Origin: JBDTGE01 sp050742975 | GTDB lineage: Bacteria; Actinomycetota; Actinomycetes; Mycobacteriales; Jatrophihabitantaceae | Length of the DNA: 9,846 nucleotides | Assembly (NCBI GenBank): GCA_050742975.1 | Contig: JBOGDQ010000270.1 | Coordinates: 1-9,846, forward strand | Reading direction: 5' to 3' | In this document: piece by piece, positions 1 to 6,326 of the stretch | Numbering within the stretch: the first letter of the stretch is position 1 | Layout: every line of letters starts with the position of its first letter | Program-made: the position numbers and the translations under genes | Notes under the pieces: model-generated | What the model was told of the DNA's origin: nothing | The model's input: the letters and a program-made list of their open reading frames with translations, nothing else | The model's database searches: none

Positions 1-116
1 TGGTCCAGCGAGGCCAGGAACATGCCCAGCATCAGGCCGGACAGGATCGTCATGATCTGCCGGTGCGACAGTTCGCCGGACGCGGCCGGCGTCGGTGCTA
101 CCGCGGTCGCGGACAT
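1..116 (-). CDS. MFS drug transporter, DHA2/EmrB-QacA type (N-terminal fragment)
   Basis: Only the first 38 codons are inside the window; the gene continues past the left edge. The peptide has a short polar N-terminus of about 20 residues, then enters a hydrophobic first helix ending in a run close to LMLGMFLASLDQ. That is the typical TM1 of 14-helix drug:H+ antiporters of the DHA2 family (EmrB, QacA), where the Asp following the small residues is conserved. The expected role is proton-driven efflux of hydrophobic compounds across the cytoplasmic membrane. The ATG follows the TAG stop of the upstream marR-type gene with no spacer, and a GGAAGGGA ribosome binding site lies inside the end of that gene, so the two are almost certainly co-transcribed and translationally coupled. 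The substrate cannot be inferred. The family call rests on TM1 and the MarR neighbour only. Confidence 0.75.
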   Translation of the reverse strand, partial: MSATAVAPTPAASGELSHRQIMTILSGLMLGMFLASLD

Positions 117-650
117 CTAGCGATTCCCTTCCGCCGAGCGCGGCTGGTTCGCAGCCGGTCCGGAGATCAACTTATTACTGGCAGTCTCGAGGTCATGGGT
201 GAACCGGGCCAGCAGGCCGGCGAACCGGCGCAGGTCACGCTCGCTCCAGTCGGCGAGCATCGCGGCGAAGTGCTGGTTGCGGATGTGGTCATGCTCGCGC
301 AGTACGTCGTCGGCCTTCTCGGTGAGCACGAGTAGACAGGCGCGGCCGTCCTCGGGGTCGGCGCGGCGCTCGAGCAGCCCCTCCTTGACCAGCCCGGCGA
401 CCTGGCGGCTGACCGTGGACGGGTCGGCCCGCAGGTGCTCGGCCACCTCGCTGGAGCGCAGTGGGCCGGCGCCGGACACGCACTTGAGCACCAACTGCGC
501 CGACCACTCGACGTCGTGCGCCTTGGCGGCCAGGATCTCGGCGCGCTGGCGGCCGAACGAGCGCATCAGGTTGACGAAGGTCTCCGCCACCGCGACCGCC
601 TCGTCGCTGACGGTCGCCTCGGGCTCGACGCTCTTCCGTGCGGCGGTCAT
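117..650 (-). CDS. MarR family transcriptional repressor
   Basis: The protein has 177 residues, slightly longer than the usual 140-160 because of N- and C-terminal tails. A winged helix-turn-helix occupies about residues 55-112: helix 2 around RSSEVAEHLRAD, a recognition helix around PSTVSRQVAGLVKEGLL (77-93), then a wing with the family signature RRADPEDGRACLLVLTEKA (95-113). Flanking helices (17-45 and 115-160) would form the dimer interface. MarR proteins bind palindromic operators as dimers and are released by small phenolic or lipophilic ligands. The exporter gene starts directly after its stop codon, so the likely job is ligand-controlled repression of its own operon. A 10-bp perfect palindrome lies 29 bp upstream of the start codon. 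The ATG is preceded by an AAGAGAG purine stretch at acceptable spacing. The ligand is unknown. Confidence 0.92.
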   Translation of the reverse strand: MTAARKSVEPEATVSDEAVAVAETFVNLMRSFGRQRAEILAAKAHDVEWSAQLVLKCVSGAGPLRSSEVAEHLRADPSTVSRQVAGLVKEGLLERRADPEDGRACLLVLTEKADDVLREHDHIRNQHFAAMLADWSERDLRRFAGLLARFTHDLETASNKLISGPAANQPRSAEGNR

Positions 651-670
651 TGCGGATCACTCTCTTATTT

Positions 671-696
671 GAGCTATACAACTAGTTGCGAGGCAC
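671..696 (-). promoter_or_regulatory. Candidate marR promoter/operator with palindrome CAACTAGTTG
   Basis: Positions 679-688 are the perfect palindrome CAACTAGTTG, in an AT-rich patch that stands out from the surrounding GC-rich DNA. Read on the minus strand, it is followed immediately by TATAGC, a possible -10 hexamer, and preceded by TTGTGC, a possible -35, although the spacing of about 14 bp is shorter than optimal. One arm extends further as CTATACAACTAG while the other does not, so the dyad is imperfect beyond 10 bp. The location between -35 and -10 suits autorepression by the MarR protein. The palindrome is seen directly; the operator role is inferred. Confidence 0.45.
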
Positions 697-737
697 AAGC
701 ATCTACCTCGACGCTGGGAAATGCAAATCGATTCCGG

Positions 738-1118
738 CTATCCGCCGCTGCTCGTCGCTCCGCGCGCGTCGCTCCCGAGCACATCGGCGAGCACGGCCGC
801 CTGGGACAGGTCCACCTCGTGTGTGGCGGTCAGCAAGGTGAGCGGGCCGTCCGTCGCGCGCAGGTCTTGCAGCGCTTCGGCACCCGCGCCGGATCGCAGC
901 TCGGCGCGGTATCGGCGGGCGAACTCGGCCCGCTTGTCCCGGTCGTGGCTGTACCACTTGCGCAATTCGGTGGACGGGGCGATGTCCTTGCACCACAGGT
1001 CCAGGGCCGCGCGCTCCTTGGAGACCCCGCGCGGCCACACCCGATCGACCAGCACCCGCCGGCCGTCGGCGGGCGAGGGCTCGTCGTAGATCCGCTTGAC
1101 CTGGACCGGCTCAGGCAT
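738..1118 (-). CDS. DUF488/YeaO family protein
   Basis: A 126-residue cytoplasmic protein with the clear family signature: an early VKRIYDEP, then DGRRVLVDRVWPRGVSKE around residues 18-35, LWCKDIAPSTELRKWYSHD at about 41-59, and a FARRYRAEL motif near 66-74. These conserved Arg, Trp and Asp residues define the YeaO branch of DUF488. The biochemical function of the family is not established to my knowledge, and I do not assign one. The ATG lies inside the end of the acyl-CoA synthetase gene (8-nt overlap, ATGCCTGA), and only a weak CAGGA-like ribosome binding site is present, so translation probably depends on the upstream gene. The last 10 or so residues are low-complexity (Gly, Ser, Ala) and may not be structured. 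Confidence 0.85.
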   Translation of the reverse strand: MPEPVQVKRIYDEPSPADGRRVLVDRVWPRGVSKERAALDLWCKDIAPSTELRKWYSHDRDKRAEFARRYRAELRSGAGAEALQDLRATDGPLTLLTATHEVDLSQAAVLADVLGSDARGATSSGG

Positions 1119-2757
1119 GACGGGCCGCGGCGACGTCCTGCAGGCCGAGCAGTTCGACGGCCTCTTCGCGCATCTGCACCTTGCGGATCTTGCCGGTGAC
1201 CGTCATGGGGAACTCGTCCACGACGCGGACGTACCGCGGGATCTTGTAGCGCGCCAGCCTGCCCTCACAGTGAGCGCGCAGGGCTTCGGCCGTCAGCTGC
1301 GCGGCACCCTCGCGCAGCCGGACCCAGGCCATCAGCTCCTCGCCGTACTTCTCGTCCGGCACGCCGATCACCTGCGCGTCCACGACGTCCGGGTGCGTGT
1401 ACAGGAACTCCTCTATCTCGCGCGGGTACACGTTCTCGCCGCCACGGATGACCATGTCCTTGATCCGGCCGACGATGTTCAGGTAGCCCTCGGTGTCCAT
1501 CGTGGCCAGGTCGCCGGTGTGCATCCAGCCATTGCGTAGCACCTCGGCCGTCTTCTCCGGCTCGTTCCAGTAGCCGCCCATCACCGAATAGCCACGCGTG
1601 CAGAACTCGCCCGGCTCGCCGACCGGCACCGACAGGTCCGTCTCGGGATCGACGACCTGGACCTCCAGGTGCGGGTGCACGCGCCCGACCGTCGACACGC
1701 GGCGGTCCAGGGAGTCGTCCGCGCCGGTCTGGGTGGAGACGGGCGAGGTCTCGGTCATGCCGTACGCGATCGTGACCTCCGGCATGTGCATCTCGCTGAT
1801 GACCCGCTTCATCACCTCGACCGGGCAGGGCGAGCCGGCCATGCATCCTGTACGCAGCGAGGTCAGGTCGTAGGACGCGAAGTCGGGCAGGCCGAGCTCG
1901 GCGATGAACATGGTCGGGACGCCGTACAGCGAGGTGCACCGCTCGTCCTGGACGGCCTGCAACGTGGCGGCCGGGTCGAAGCCGGGTGCCGGAATGACGA
2001 CGCACGCACCGCGGCTCGTCGAAGCGAGGTTGCCCATCACCATGCCGAAGCAGTGGTAGAAGGGCACCGGCACGCAGATCCGGTCCTGCTCGCTGTAACG
2101 CATGGCCTCGCCGACGAAGAAGCCGTTGTTGAGGATGTTGTGGTGGCTGAGCGTGGCGCCCTTCGGGAAGCCGGTGGTGCCCGAGGTGTACTGGATGTTG
2201 ATCGGGTCGTCGAAGGACAACGACGCGGCGCGCTCGTCCACCTGCTCGGACGTCACCGTGACACCGTCGGACAGCAGCGCGTCCCAGCTCGGGTCGCCGA
2301 TGTAGACCACGTCGCGCAGCGCTGGCAGCCCGCCGCGGACCTGCTCGATCATGCCGCGGTAGTCGCTGGTCCTGAACGCGACCGCGGACACCAGCGTGCC
2401 GATCCCCGCCTGGCGCAGCACGTACTCCAGCTCGTGCGTGCGGTAGGACGGGTTGATGTTGACGAGGATGGCGCCGATCCGGGCCGTCGCGTACTGGACG
2501 AGAAACCACTCCAGGCAGTTCGGCGCCCAGATTCCGACGCGGTCACCGGTGGCGATGCCGCGGCCGAACAGCCCGCGGGCCAGTTCGTCGACGGCGCGGT
2601 CCAGCTCGGCGTAGCTCAGCCGGCGCCCCGTCGCGACGTCCACGACCGCCTCGCGGTCACCGAACGCGTCCACCGCCGTTCGCAGGTTCGCGTCGATCGT
2701 CTGGCCGATCAGGGGTACGGACGAGGTTCCGCTGGAGTACGAGTAGCCGGCCGTCAT
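1111..2757 (-). CDS. AMP-binding fatty-acyl-CoA synthetase (ACSF2/FadD35-like)
   Basis: A 548-residue ANL-superfamily enzyme expected to activate a carboxylic acid with ATP to an acyl-adenylate and then to acyl-CoA. All key motifs are intact: the P-loop YTSGTTGFPKG at 190-200, the adenine-binding YGMTET at 332-337, HTGD at 413-416, the hinge region GRIKDMVIRGGENVYPREIEE around 430-450, and the catalytic lysine K523 in PMTVTGK. The N-terminal stretch around SYSSGTSSVPLIGQTI is characteristic of the ACSF2-like medium-chain acyl-CoA synthetases (mycobacterial FadD35 group), which favours a fatty acid over an aromatic substrate. Chain length cannot be read from sequence. The ATG is preceded by AGGA with a 7-nt spacer on the minus strand. 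No signal peptide is visible. It heads a two-gene unit with the DUF488 gene. Confidence 0.93.
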   Translation of the reverse strand: MTAGYSYSSGTSSVPLIGQTIDANLRTAVDAFGDREAVVDVATGRRLSYAELDRAVDELARGLFGRGIATGDRVGIWAPNCLEWFLVQYATARIGAILVNINPSYRTHELEYVLRQAGIGTLVSAVAFRTSDYRGMIEQVRGGLPALRDVVYIGDPSWDALLSDGVTVTSEQVDERAASLSFDDPINIQYTSGTTGFPKGATLSHHNILNNGFFVGEAMRYSEQDRICVPVPFYHCFGMVMGNLASTSRGACVVIPAPGFDPAATLQAVQDERCTSLYGVPTMFIAELGLPDFASYDLTSLRTGCMAGSPCPVEVMKRVISEMHMPEVTIAYGMTETSPVSTQTGADDSLDRRVSTVGRVHPHLEVQVVDPETDLSVPVGEPGEFCTRGYSVMGGYWNEPEKTAEVLRNGWMHTGDLATMDTEGYLNIVGRIKDMVIRGGENVYPREIEEFLYTHPDVVDAQVIGVPDEKYGEELMAWVRLREGAAQLTAEALRAHCEGRLARYKIPRYVRVVDEFPMTVTGKIRKVQMREEAVELLGLQDVAAARHA

Positions 2758-2805
2758 ACCGCGATCCTAGATCGGTCGGGCCGCGCCTGCGTGGACGCCG
2801 GTTAA

Positions 2806-2851
2806 GCACCGAAGCGCCGCACCGAAACCGCAGTAGCGGTAGCTTCGGCGC
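2806..2851 (-). terminator. Long hairpin downstream of bldC, probable terminator
   Basis: Outer arms 2806-2815 (GCACCGAAGC) and 2842-2851 (GCTTCGGCGC) pair at 9 of 10 positions. Inside is a second stem, ACCGC at 2827-2831 with GCGGT at 2836-2840 around a 4-nt loop. The structure begins 29 nt beyond the bldC stop codon and ends before the acyl-CoA synthetase gene, where a bldC terminator would be expected. No clear U-tract follows, which is common in actinobacteria, so the termination role is inferred. Confidence 0.5.
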
Positions 2852-2879
2852 GGCGCATCGTGTGCGCTGGTGGACGCGG

Positions 2880-3092
2880 TTACGCGCCCACCGTTGCCTG
2901 GGTGTTGCCTTCGAGCAGCGCGCGGACCTCGGACTCGCGGTAGCGACGGTGGCCACCGAGAGTGCGGATCGAGGTCAGCTTGCCGGCCTTCGCCCACCGC
3001 GTGACGGTCTTCGGGTCGACGCGGAAAAGCGTCGCAACCTCGGACGGGGTCAGCAGCGGCTCTGATTCTGGACGCTGACGAGGTGTCGTCAT
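2880..3092 (-). CDS. bldC: BldC, MerR-like DNA-binding developmental regulator
   Basis: A 70-residue protein consisting of little more than one winged helix-turn-helix of the MerR-like (excisionase) type. The core, from EPLLTPSEVATLFRVDPKTV (11-30) through TRWAKAGKLTSIRTLGGHRR (31-50) to YRESEVRALL (51-60), is nearly identical to Streptomyces coelicolor BldC as I recall it; only the two termini differ. BldC binds DNA by cooperative head-to-tail assembly on direct repeats and, in Streptomyces, delays entry into development. The ATG was chosen because GAAGGGGG lies 6 nt upstream and the encoded length matches the family. The reading frame stays open for another 200 codons upstream, but that extension has no family similarity. 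The gene is divergent from the DUF3073 gene and probably monocistronic. Confidence 0.95.
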   Translation of the reverse strand: MTTPRQRPESEPLLTPSEVATLFRVDPKTVTRWAKAGKLTSIRTLGGHRRYRESEVRALLEGNTQATVGA

Positions 3093-3146
3093 TGAAACCC
3101 CCTTCAGGGTATCCACCTGCGAGGTCCTGTTCCCGCAGGGTTCGCG

Positions 3147-3166
3147 CCACGGGTCCTGATCCGTGG
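3147..3166. repeat. Dyad CCACGGGT-cctg-ATCCGTGG in the bldC upstream region
   Basis: A near-perfect 20-bp dyad. The outer arms CCACGG and CCGTGG match exactly; the next position is a G opposite T and the following pair matches. It sits 55 bp upstream of the bldC start codon, just downstream of its candidate -10. An operator or a 5' leader hairpin is possible. On the minus-strand transcript only the 6-bp outer stem is perfect. Confidence 0.4.
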
Positions 3167-3238
3167 TACGTGCACAGTATGCATATCCGGACGCACCGTG
3201 CCTACTCGCCCGGACCGACGTGTCCACTGTGTGCCACA

Positions 3239-3259
3239 GAATCGGTACCTGTCCGATTC
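3239..3259. repeat. Inverted repeat GAATCGG-N7-CCGATTC
   Basis: Perfect 7-bp arms around a 7-bp centre (TACCTGT), 21 bp in total, close to the middle of the divergent region. Size and symmetry resemble a dimeric regulator's operator. A further GAATCCGG occurs about 20 bp downstream (3281-3288). No binding protein can be named. Confidence 0.4.
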
Positions 3260-3368
3260 GTCGGGTGTCACGAACCATTCCGAATCCGGGCATTTGGATC
3301 TTGCCCGCTCCTGAGTGCGGGCGCCCGGCGGGGAGAGGTACGCTTGGCACACGACAATGACAACATTC

Positions 3369-3400
3369 CCGGCGGTACCGCTTCGAGCCGCTACCGCCGG
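3369..3400 (+). promoter_or_regulatory. Stable leader hairpin upstream of the DUF3073 gene
   Basis: Perfect 9-bp arms CCGGCGGTA (3369-3377) and TACCGCCGG (3392-3400) enclose a 14-nt loop. The hairpin ends 28 nt before the ATG and about 14 nt before the GAGGGGG ribosome binding site. If transcription starts near 3350, as the TACGCT hexamer suggests, it lies in the 5' leader. It could affect transcript stability or translation; that role is inferred. Confidence 0.45.
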
Positions 3401-3428
3401 ATGACCGTGCGAGCGAGGGGGTCGAGCC

Positions 3429-3617
3429 ATGGGGCGCGGCCGTGCGAAGGCAAAGCAGCAGAAAGTCGCCCGGGAGCTCAAGTACAGCTCCCAGCAAACC
3501 GACCTGGACGCCCTCCAGCGCGAGCTCGGCGGATCGGGGTCGTACACGACCGACACCGTAGAGTTCGATGACGACGACGAGGACGACCGAGGCGACTGGG
3601 TCCAGGCCCGCCGCTGA
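3429..3617 (+). CDS. DUF3073 domain-containing small protein
   Basis: A 62-residue protein of the actinobacterial DUF3073 family. The N-terminal half is strongly basic and conserved (MGRGRAKAKQQKVARELKYS), followed by a predicted helix with LDALQREL near residues 27-34, and the C-terminus is highly acidic (DDDDEDDRGDW, about 47-57). Charge segregation of this kind suggests a small cytosolic nucleic-acid- or protein-binding factor, but no function is established for the family and I assign none. The ATG is supported by GAGGGGG at about 7 nt spacing. Members are commonly found beside purM, as here, where the gene is convergent with purM. It is probably monocistronic. Confidence 0.88.
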   Translation: MGRGRAKAKQQKVARELKYSSQQTDLDALQRELGGSGSYTTDTVEFDDDDEDDRGDWVQARR

Positions 3618-3622
3618 CCCCG

Positions 3623-3677
3623 GGGCGGCCTCTCGCCCGTCATTTCGTGCCAATCGATCTTGCAAGTTAGCTGGCAC
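3623..3677. terminator. Convergent terminator region between the DUF3073 gene and purM
   Basis: Two structures fill the 61-bp convergent gap. On the plus strand, GGGCG (3623-3627), a 6-nt loop and CGCCC (3634-3638) are followed by GTCATTT, a plausible DUF3073 terminator. Then GTGCCA (3647-3652) pairs with TGGCAC (3672-3677) around a 19-nt AT-richer centre that includes the palindrome CTTGCAAG, one base from the purM stop. Together they could serve both strands. The arms are seen; function is inferred. Confidence 0.4.
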
Positions 3678-3678
3678 A

Positions 3679-4740
3679 TCAGCGCCAGTTGGCCGCCGGC
3701 CCTGCGTAGTCACCGCTCAGCTCGACGGTGCCGCCACCGTCGCGGACCTCGCCGAGCCGCCACGCCGCCAACCCTCGTGACCGGGCCAGCGCGATCGCGT
3801 CATCGGCTCGCGCGGCCGGCACGACCGCGACCATTCCGACGCCGAGGTTGAACGTCAGCTCCAGCTGCGCCCGGCTGACCGGCCCGGTGCGCGCGATCAG
3901 TTCGAAGATCGGCTGCGGGGCCCAGGTGGCGCGGTCGATGACCGCGTCAAGATGCGCGGGGAGCACGCGGGCCAGGTTCCCGGCCAGCCCACCGCCGGTG
4001 ATGTGCGCGAACGCGTGTGCCTCTGACCCGGCCGCCAGAGCCAGACAGTCCAGGGCGTAGACGCGCGTAGGGACGAGCAACTCGTCGGCGAGCGTGCGCC
4101 CACCGAGCAGGTCGGGCACCTCGTCCAGCCCGAGGCCGCCCTGTTCGAGCAGGACGTGCCGCACCAGCGAGTAGCCGTTGGAGTGCAGCCCGGACGAGCC
4201 GAGCGCGATCAGGGCATCGCCGGCGCGGACCCGCTCGGGCCCGAGGACGCGGTCGGCGTTCACCACACCCACGCCGGTGCCGGACACGTCGTACTCGTCC
4301 GGCCGCATCGCGCCCGGATGCTCGGCCGTCTCACCGCCGACGAGTGCGCAGCCGGCCTGGACGCAGCCCTCCGCGATGCCTGCGACGATCGCGGCGATCT
4401 TCTCGGGGATCACCTTGCCGGTTGCGATGTAGTCGGTAAGGAACAGCGGCTCGGCACCGACCACGACCAGGTCGTCGACGACCATGGCCACCAGATCGAT
4501 GCCGATGGTGTCGTGCCGGTCGGCGGCCTGGGCGATCGCGAGCTTGGTGCCGACTCCGTCGGTGGAGCTGGCCAGCACCGGCCGCGGGTACCTGGCGAGA
4601 TCGAGGTTGAACAGCCCGGCGAAGCCGCCCAGGCCGCCGACGACCCCGGGACGGCTGGTCCGCGCCACCTGTGCCTTCATCAGTTCGACCGCGCGATCAC
4701 CGGCCTGGATGTCGACCCCTGCGGCCGCGTAGCTCGTCAT
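3679..4740 (-). CDS. purM: Phosphoribosylformylglycinamidine cyclo-ligase (AIR synthetase)
   Basis: The protein has 353 residues, normal for PurM. It closes the imidazole ring, converting FGAM plus ATP to aminoimidazole ribonucleotide in the cytosol. Family motifs occur in order: SYAAAGVDIQAGDRAVELMK at the N-terminus; SSTDGVGTKLAIA, with the nucleotide/phosphate-contact Asp-Gly; DLVAMVVDDLVVVGAEPLFLTDY; GGETAEHPGAM; a GLHSNGYSLVRHVL segment; HITGGGLAGNLARVLP; and FNLGVGMV near the C-terminus. The ATG overlaps the purF stop (ATGA, 4 nt). There is no good Shine-Dalgarno sequence before it, so translation is probably by coupling from purF. The start agrees with relatives, whose sequence begins just before the YAAAGVDI motif. 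The reading frame is open well upstream, but there it overlaps purF out of frame. Confidence 0.97.
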   Translation of the reverse strand: MTSYAAAGVDIQAGDRAVELMKAQVARTSRPGVVGGLGGFAGLFNLDLARYPRPVLASSTDGVGTKLAIAQAADRHDTIGIDLVAMVVDDLVVVGAEPLFLTDYIATGKVIPEKIAAIVAGIAEGCVQAGCALVGGETAEHPGAMRPDEYDVSGTGVGVVNADRVLGPERVRAGDALIALGSSGLHSNGYSLVRHVLLEQGGLGLDEVPDLLGGRTLADELLVPTRVYALDCLALAAGSEAHAFAHITGGGLAGNLARVLPAHLDAVIDRATWAPQPIFELIARTGPVSRAQLELTFNLGVGMVAVVPAARADDAIALARSRGLAAWRLGEVRDGGGTVELSGDYAGPAANWR

Positions 4741-6314
4741 GGCCGGCTGAGGGCATCCTCGGCTGCAAAGCTCACGACGTGCTCGGGTTCGCGGCCGGCG
4801 ACGGACCTCTCGATGCCTTCCAGCACGTGCTTGCCGACGATCTCGGGCAGCGGGATCGGGTACTCGCCGTCGAAGCAGGCGCGGCACAGGCGGGTCTTCG
4901 GCTGCTCGGTGGCCGCGACCAGGCCGTCTAGGGAGACGTAGCCGAGCGAGTCCGCGCCGATCGAGGCCCGGATCCCGTCGTCGTCGAGGCCGCTCGCGAC
5001 CAGCTCGGCCTTGGAGGCGAAGTCGATGCCGTAGAAGCAGGGCCACTTCACCGGCGGGGCAGAGATGCGCACGTGCACCTCGAGGGCCCCGGCCTCGCGC
5101 AGCATCCGGATCAGCGCCCGCTGGGTGTTGCCGCGGACGATCGTGTCGTCGACGACCACCAGCCGCTTGCCGCGGATGACGTCGCGCAGCGGGTTGAGCT
5201 TGAGCCGGATGCCGAGCTGGCGGATCGTCTGCGACGGCTGGATGAACGTCCGCCCGACGTAAGAGTTCTTGACCAGGCCGACACCGTAGGGAATCCCGGA
5301 CTCCTCGGCATAGCCGATCGCCGCGGGCGTGCCGGACTCGGGCACCGGGATCACCAGGTCGGCGTCGGCAGGGTGTTCGCGGGCCAGCCGGCGGCCGAGC
5401 TCGACACGGGTGGAGTGCACGCTGCGGCCGGCGATCGTCGTGTCCGGACGAGCCAGGTAGACGTACTCGAACACGCAGCCCTTCGGCGCGGGCGCCGCGA
5501 AGCTCTGCGAGCGCAGGCCGTCCTCGTCGATCGTGATCAGTTCGCCGGGCTCGATCTCGCGGACGAAGCTGGCGCCGACGATGTCCAGCGCCGCAGTCTC
5601 GGAGGTGACGACCCAGCCGCGCTCGAGCCGGCCCAGCACGAGCGGGCGCACGCCCTGCGCATCCCGCGCGGCGTAGAGGGTGTGCTCGTCCATGAAGACG
5701 AGGGAGAAGGCGCCGCGCAGCTTGGGCAGCACGTCCATCGCGGCCTGCTCGACGCTGACGTCCGGGCGGCCGGCGAGCATCGCGGTGAGCAGGTCGGAGT
5801 CGGTGGTGGCGCCGGTGCCACGGCCGAGCACGCCGTCGGCCCGCGCCTCGGCGAACAGCTCGGCGGTGTTGACCAGGTTGCCGTTGTGGCCGAGCGCGAC
5901 CCCTGTGCCGGTCGTCGTCGTGCGAAAGCTCGGCTGAGCGTTCTCCCACGTCGTCGAGCCGGTGGTCGAGTAGCGGGTGTGGCCGACCGCGATGTGCCCC
6001 TGCAAGGTGGCCAGCGTGGCCTCGTCGAACACCTGGCTGACCAGGCCGAGGTCCTTGTAGACCAGCAGGGACGAGCCGTCGCTGACCGCGATCCCTGCCG
6101 ACTCCTGGCCGCGGTGCTGCAGCGCGTACAGGCCGAAGTAGGACAGCTTGGCGACCTGCTCACCGGGCGCCCAGACGCCGAAGATGCCGCACGCGTCCTG
6201 CGGACCCTTCTCACCGGGGAGCAGCTCGTGGTTCAGTCGGCCGTCGCCGCGCAGGCCGCGGCTCGTGGGTAGGGGTGTGCGGGCAGGTCCGGTGGGGTGC
6301 TCAGCGCTTGCCAC
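4737..6314 (-). CDS. purF: Amidophosphoribosyltransferase
   Basis: This enzyme catalyses the first committed step of purine synthesis: PRPP plus glutamine to phosphoribosylamine. With the GTG start at 6314 it has 525 residues. An N-terminal Ntn-type glutaminase domain starts at the nucleophile Cys42 (DACGIFGVWAPGE), after a leader that would be removed if matured as in the Bacillus-type enzyme. The C-terminal phosphoribosyltransferase domain carries the PRPP loop VVVDDTIVRGNTQ around residues 380-395. Four cysteines, near 279 (GCVFEYVY), 425 (WPCFYGIDF) and 476/479 (LCRACFDGEYP), match the 4Fe-4S ligands of the Bacillus subtilis type. The start is uncertain: a second in-frame GTG lies at 6374, and the first 20 or so residues from 6314 are not part of the conserved family N-terminus. 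I prefer 6314 because a -10-like TACACT is placed for a leaderless transcript. Confidence 0.96.
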   Translation of the reverse strand: MASAEHPTGPARTPLPTSRGLRGDGRLNHELLPGEKGPQDACGIFGVWAPGEQVAKLSYFGLYALQHRGQESAGIAVSDGSSLLVYKDLGLVSQVFDEATLATLQGHIAVGHTRYSTTGSTTWENAQPSFRTTTTGTGVALGHNGNLVNTAELFAEARADGVLGRGTGATTDSDLLTAMLAGRPDVSVEQAAMDVLPKLRGAFSLVFMDEHTLYAARDAQGVRPLVLGRLERGWVVTSETAALDIVGASFVREIEPGELITIDEDGLRSQSFAAPAPKGCVFEYVYLARPDTTIAGRSVHSTRVELGRRLAREHPADADLVIPVPESGTPAAIGYAEESGIPYGVGLVKNSYVGRTFIQPSQTIRQLGIRLKLNPLRDVIRGKRLVVVDDTIVRGNTQRALIRMLREAGALEVHVRISAPPVKWPCFYGIDFASKAELVASGLDDDGIRASIGADSLGYVSLDGLVAATEQPKTRLCRACFDGEYPIPLPEIVGKHVLEGIERSVAGREPEHVVSFAAEDALSRP

Positions 6315-6326
6315 GCCCCGAGTGTA
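6312..6326 (-). promoter_or_regulatory. Candidate leaderless promoter of purF
   Basis: On the minus strand the sequence is TACACT (6326-6321), then CGGGGC, then GTG (6314-6312). A TANNNT hexamer ending 6 nt before a start codon puts the transcription start on the first base of GTG, the usual layout of leaderless actinobacterial genes. No Shine-Dalgarno sequence is present and the -35 is poor (GAGGTG at 17 bp). Confidence 0.45.

Larger units (their letters stand above)
3093..3428. promoter_or_regulatory. 336-bp divergent intergenic region between bldC and the DUF3073 gene
   Basis: No gene is supported here, although several frames are open. It must hold both divergent promoters. On the plus strand, GGTACGCT (3337-3344) looks like an extended -10 for the DUF3073 gene, without a convincing -35. 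On the minus strand, CATACT at 3177-3182, within an AT-rich patch containing the palindrome TATGCATA (3179-3186), is the best -10 for bldC, with a weak TAGGCA upstream. Inverted repeats occur at 3147-3166, 3239-3259, 3303-3322 and 3369-3400. The promoter calls are weak; the repeats are directly visible. Confidence 0.5.

Noticed and set aside
3093..3428. A possible tRNA or small RNA gene in the bldC/DUF3073 intergenic region
   Set aside because: No cloverleaf, T-arm GTTCRA motif or CCA-compatible acceptor stem could be built; the visible stems are separate short dyads.
3655..3662. CGATCTTG shared with one arm of the 8191-8258 element, suggesting a second partial copy
   Set aside because: Only 8 bp are shared and neither the partner arm nor the flanks recur, so chance is sufficient.
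2880..3713. A 277-codon open frame containing bldC at its C-terminus
   Set aside because: Only the last 70 residues match a family, and a strong ribosome binding site (GAAGGGGG) precedes the internal ATG at 3092. The upstream part overlaps the DUF3073 gene antisense and looks like GC-driven open frame.
3679..5949. A 756-codon open frame through purM and antisense-like parts of purF
   Set aside because: The part above 4740 is an Arg/Ala/Gly-rich shadow of purF in another frame; the PurM family N-terminus begins at 4740.
5073..6272. A 399-codon plus-strand frame opposite purF, and similar plus-strand frames at 1669-2805 and 4156-4941
   Set aside because: Their composition is typical of antisense shadows of GC-rich genes (Arg, Ala, Gly, His, Val rich), with no recognisable domain, while the opposite strand encodes full-length conserved enzymes.
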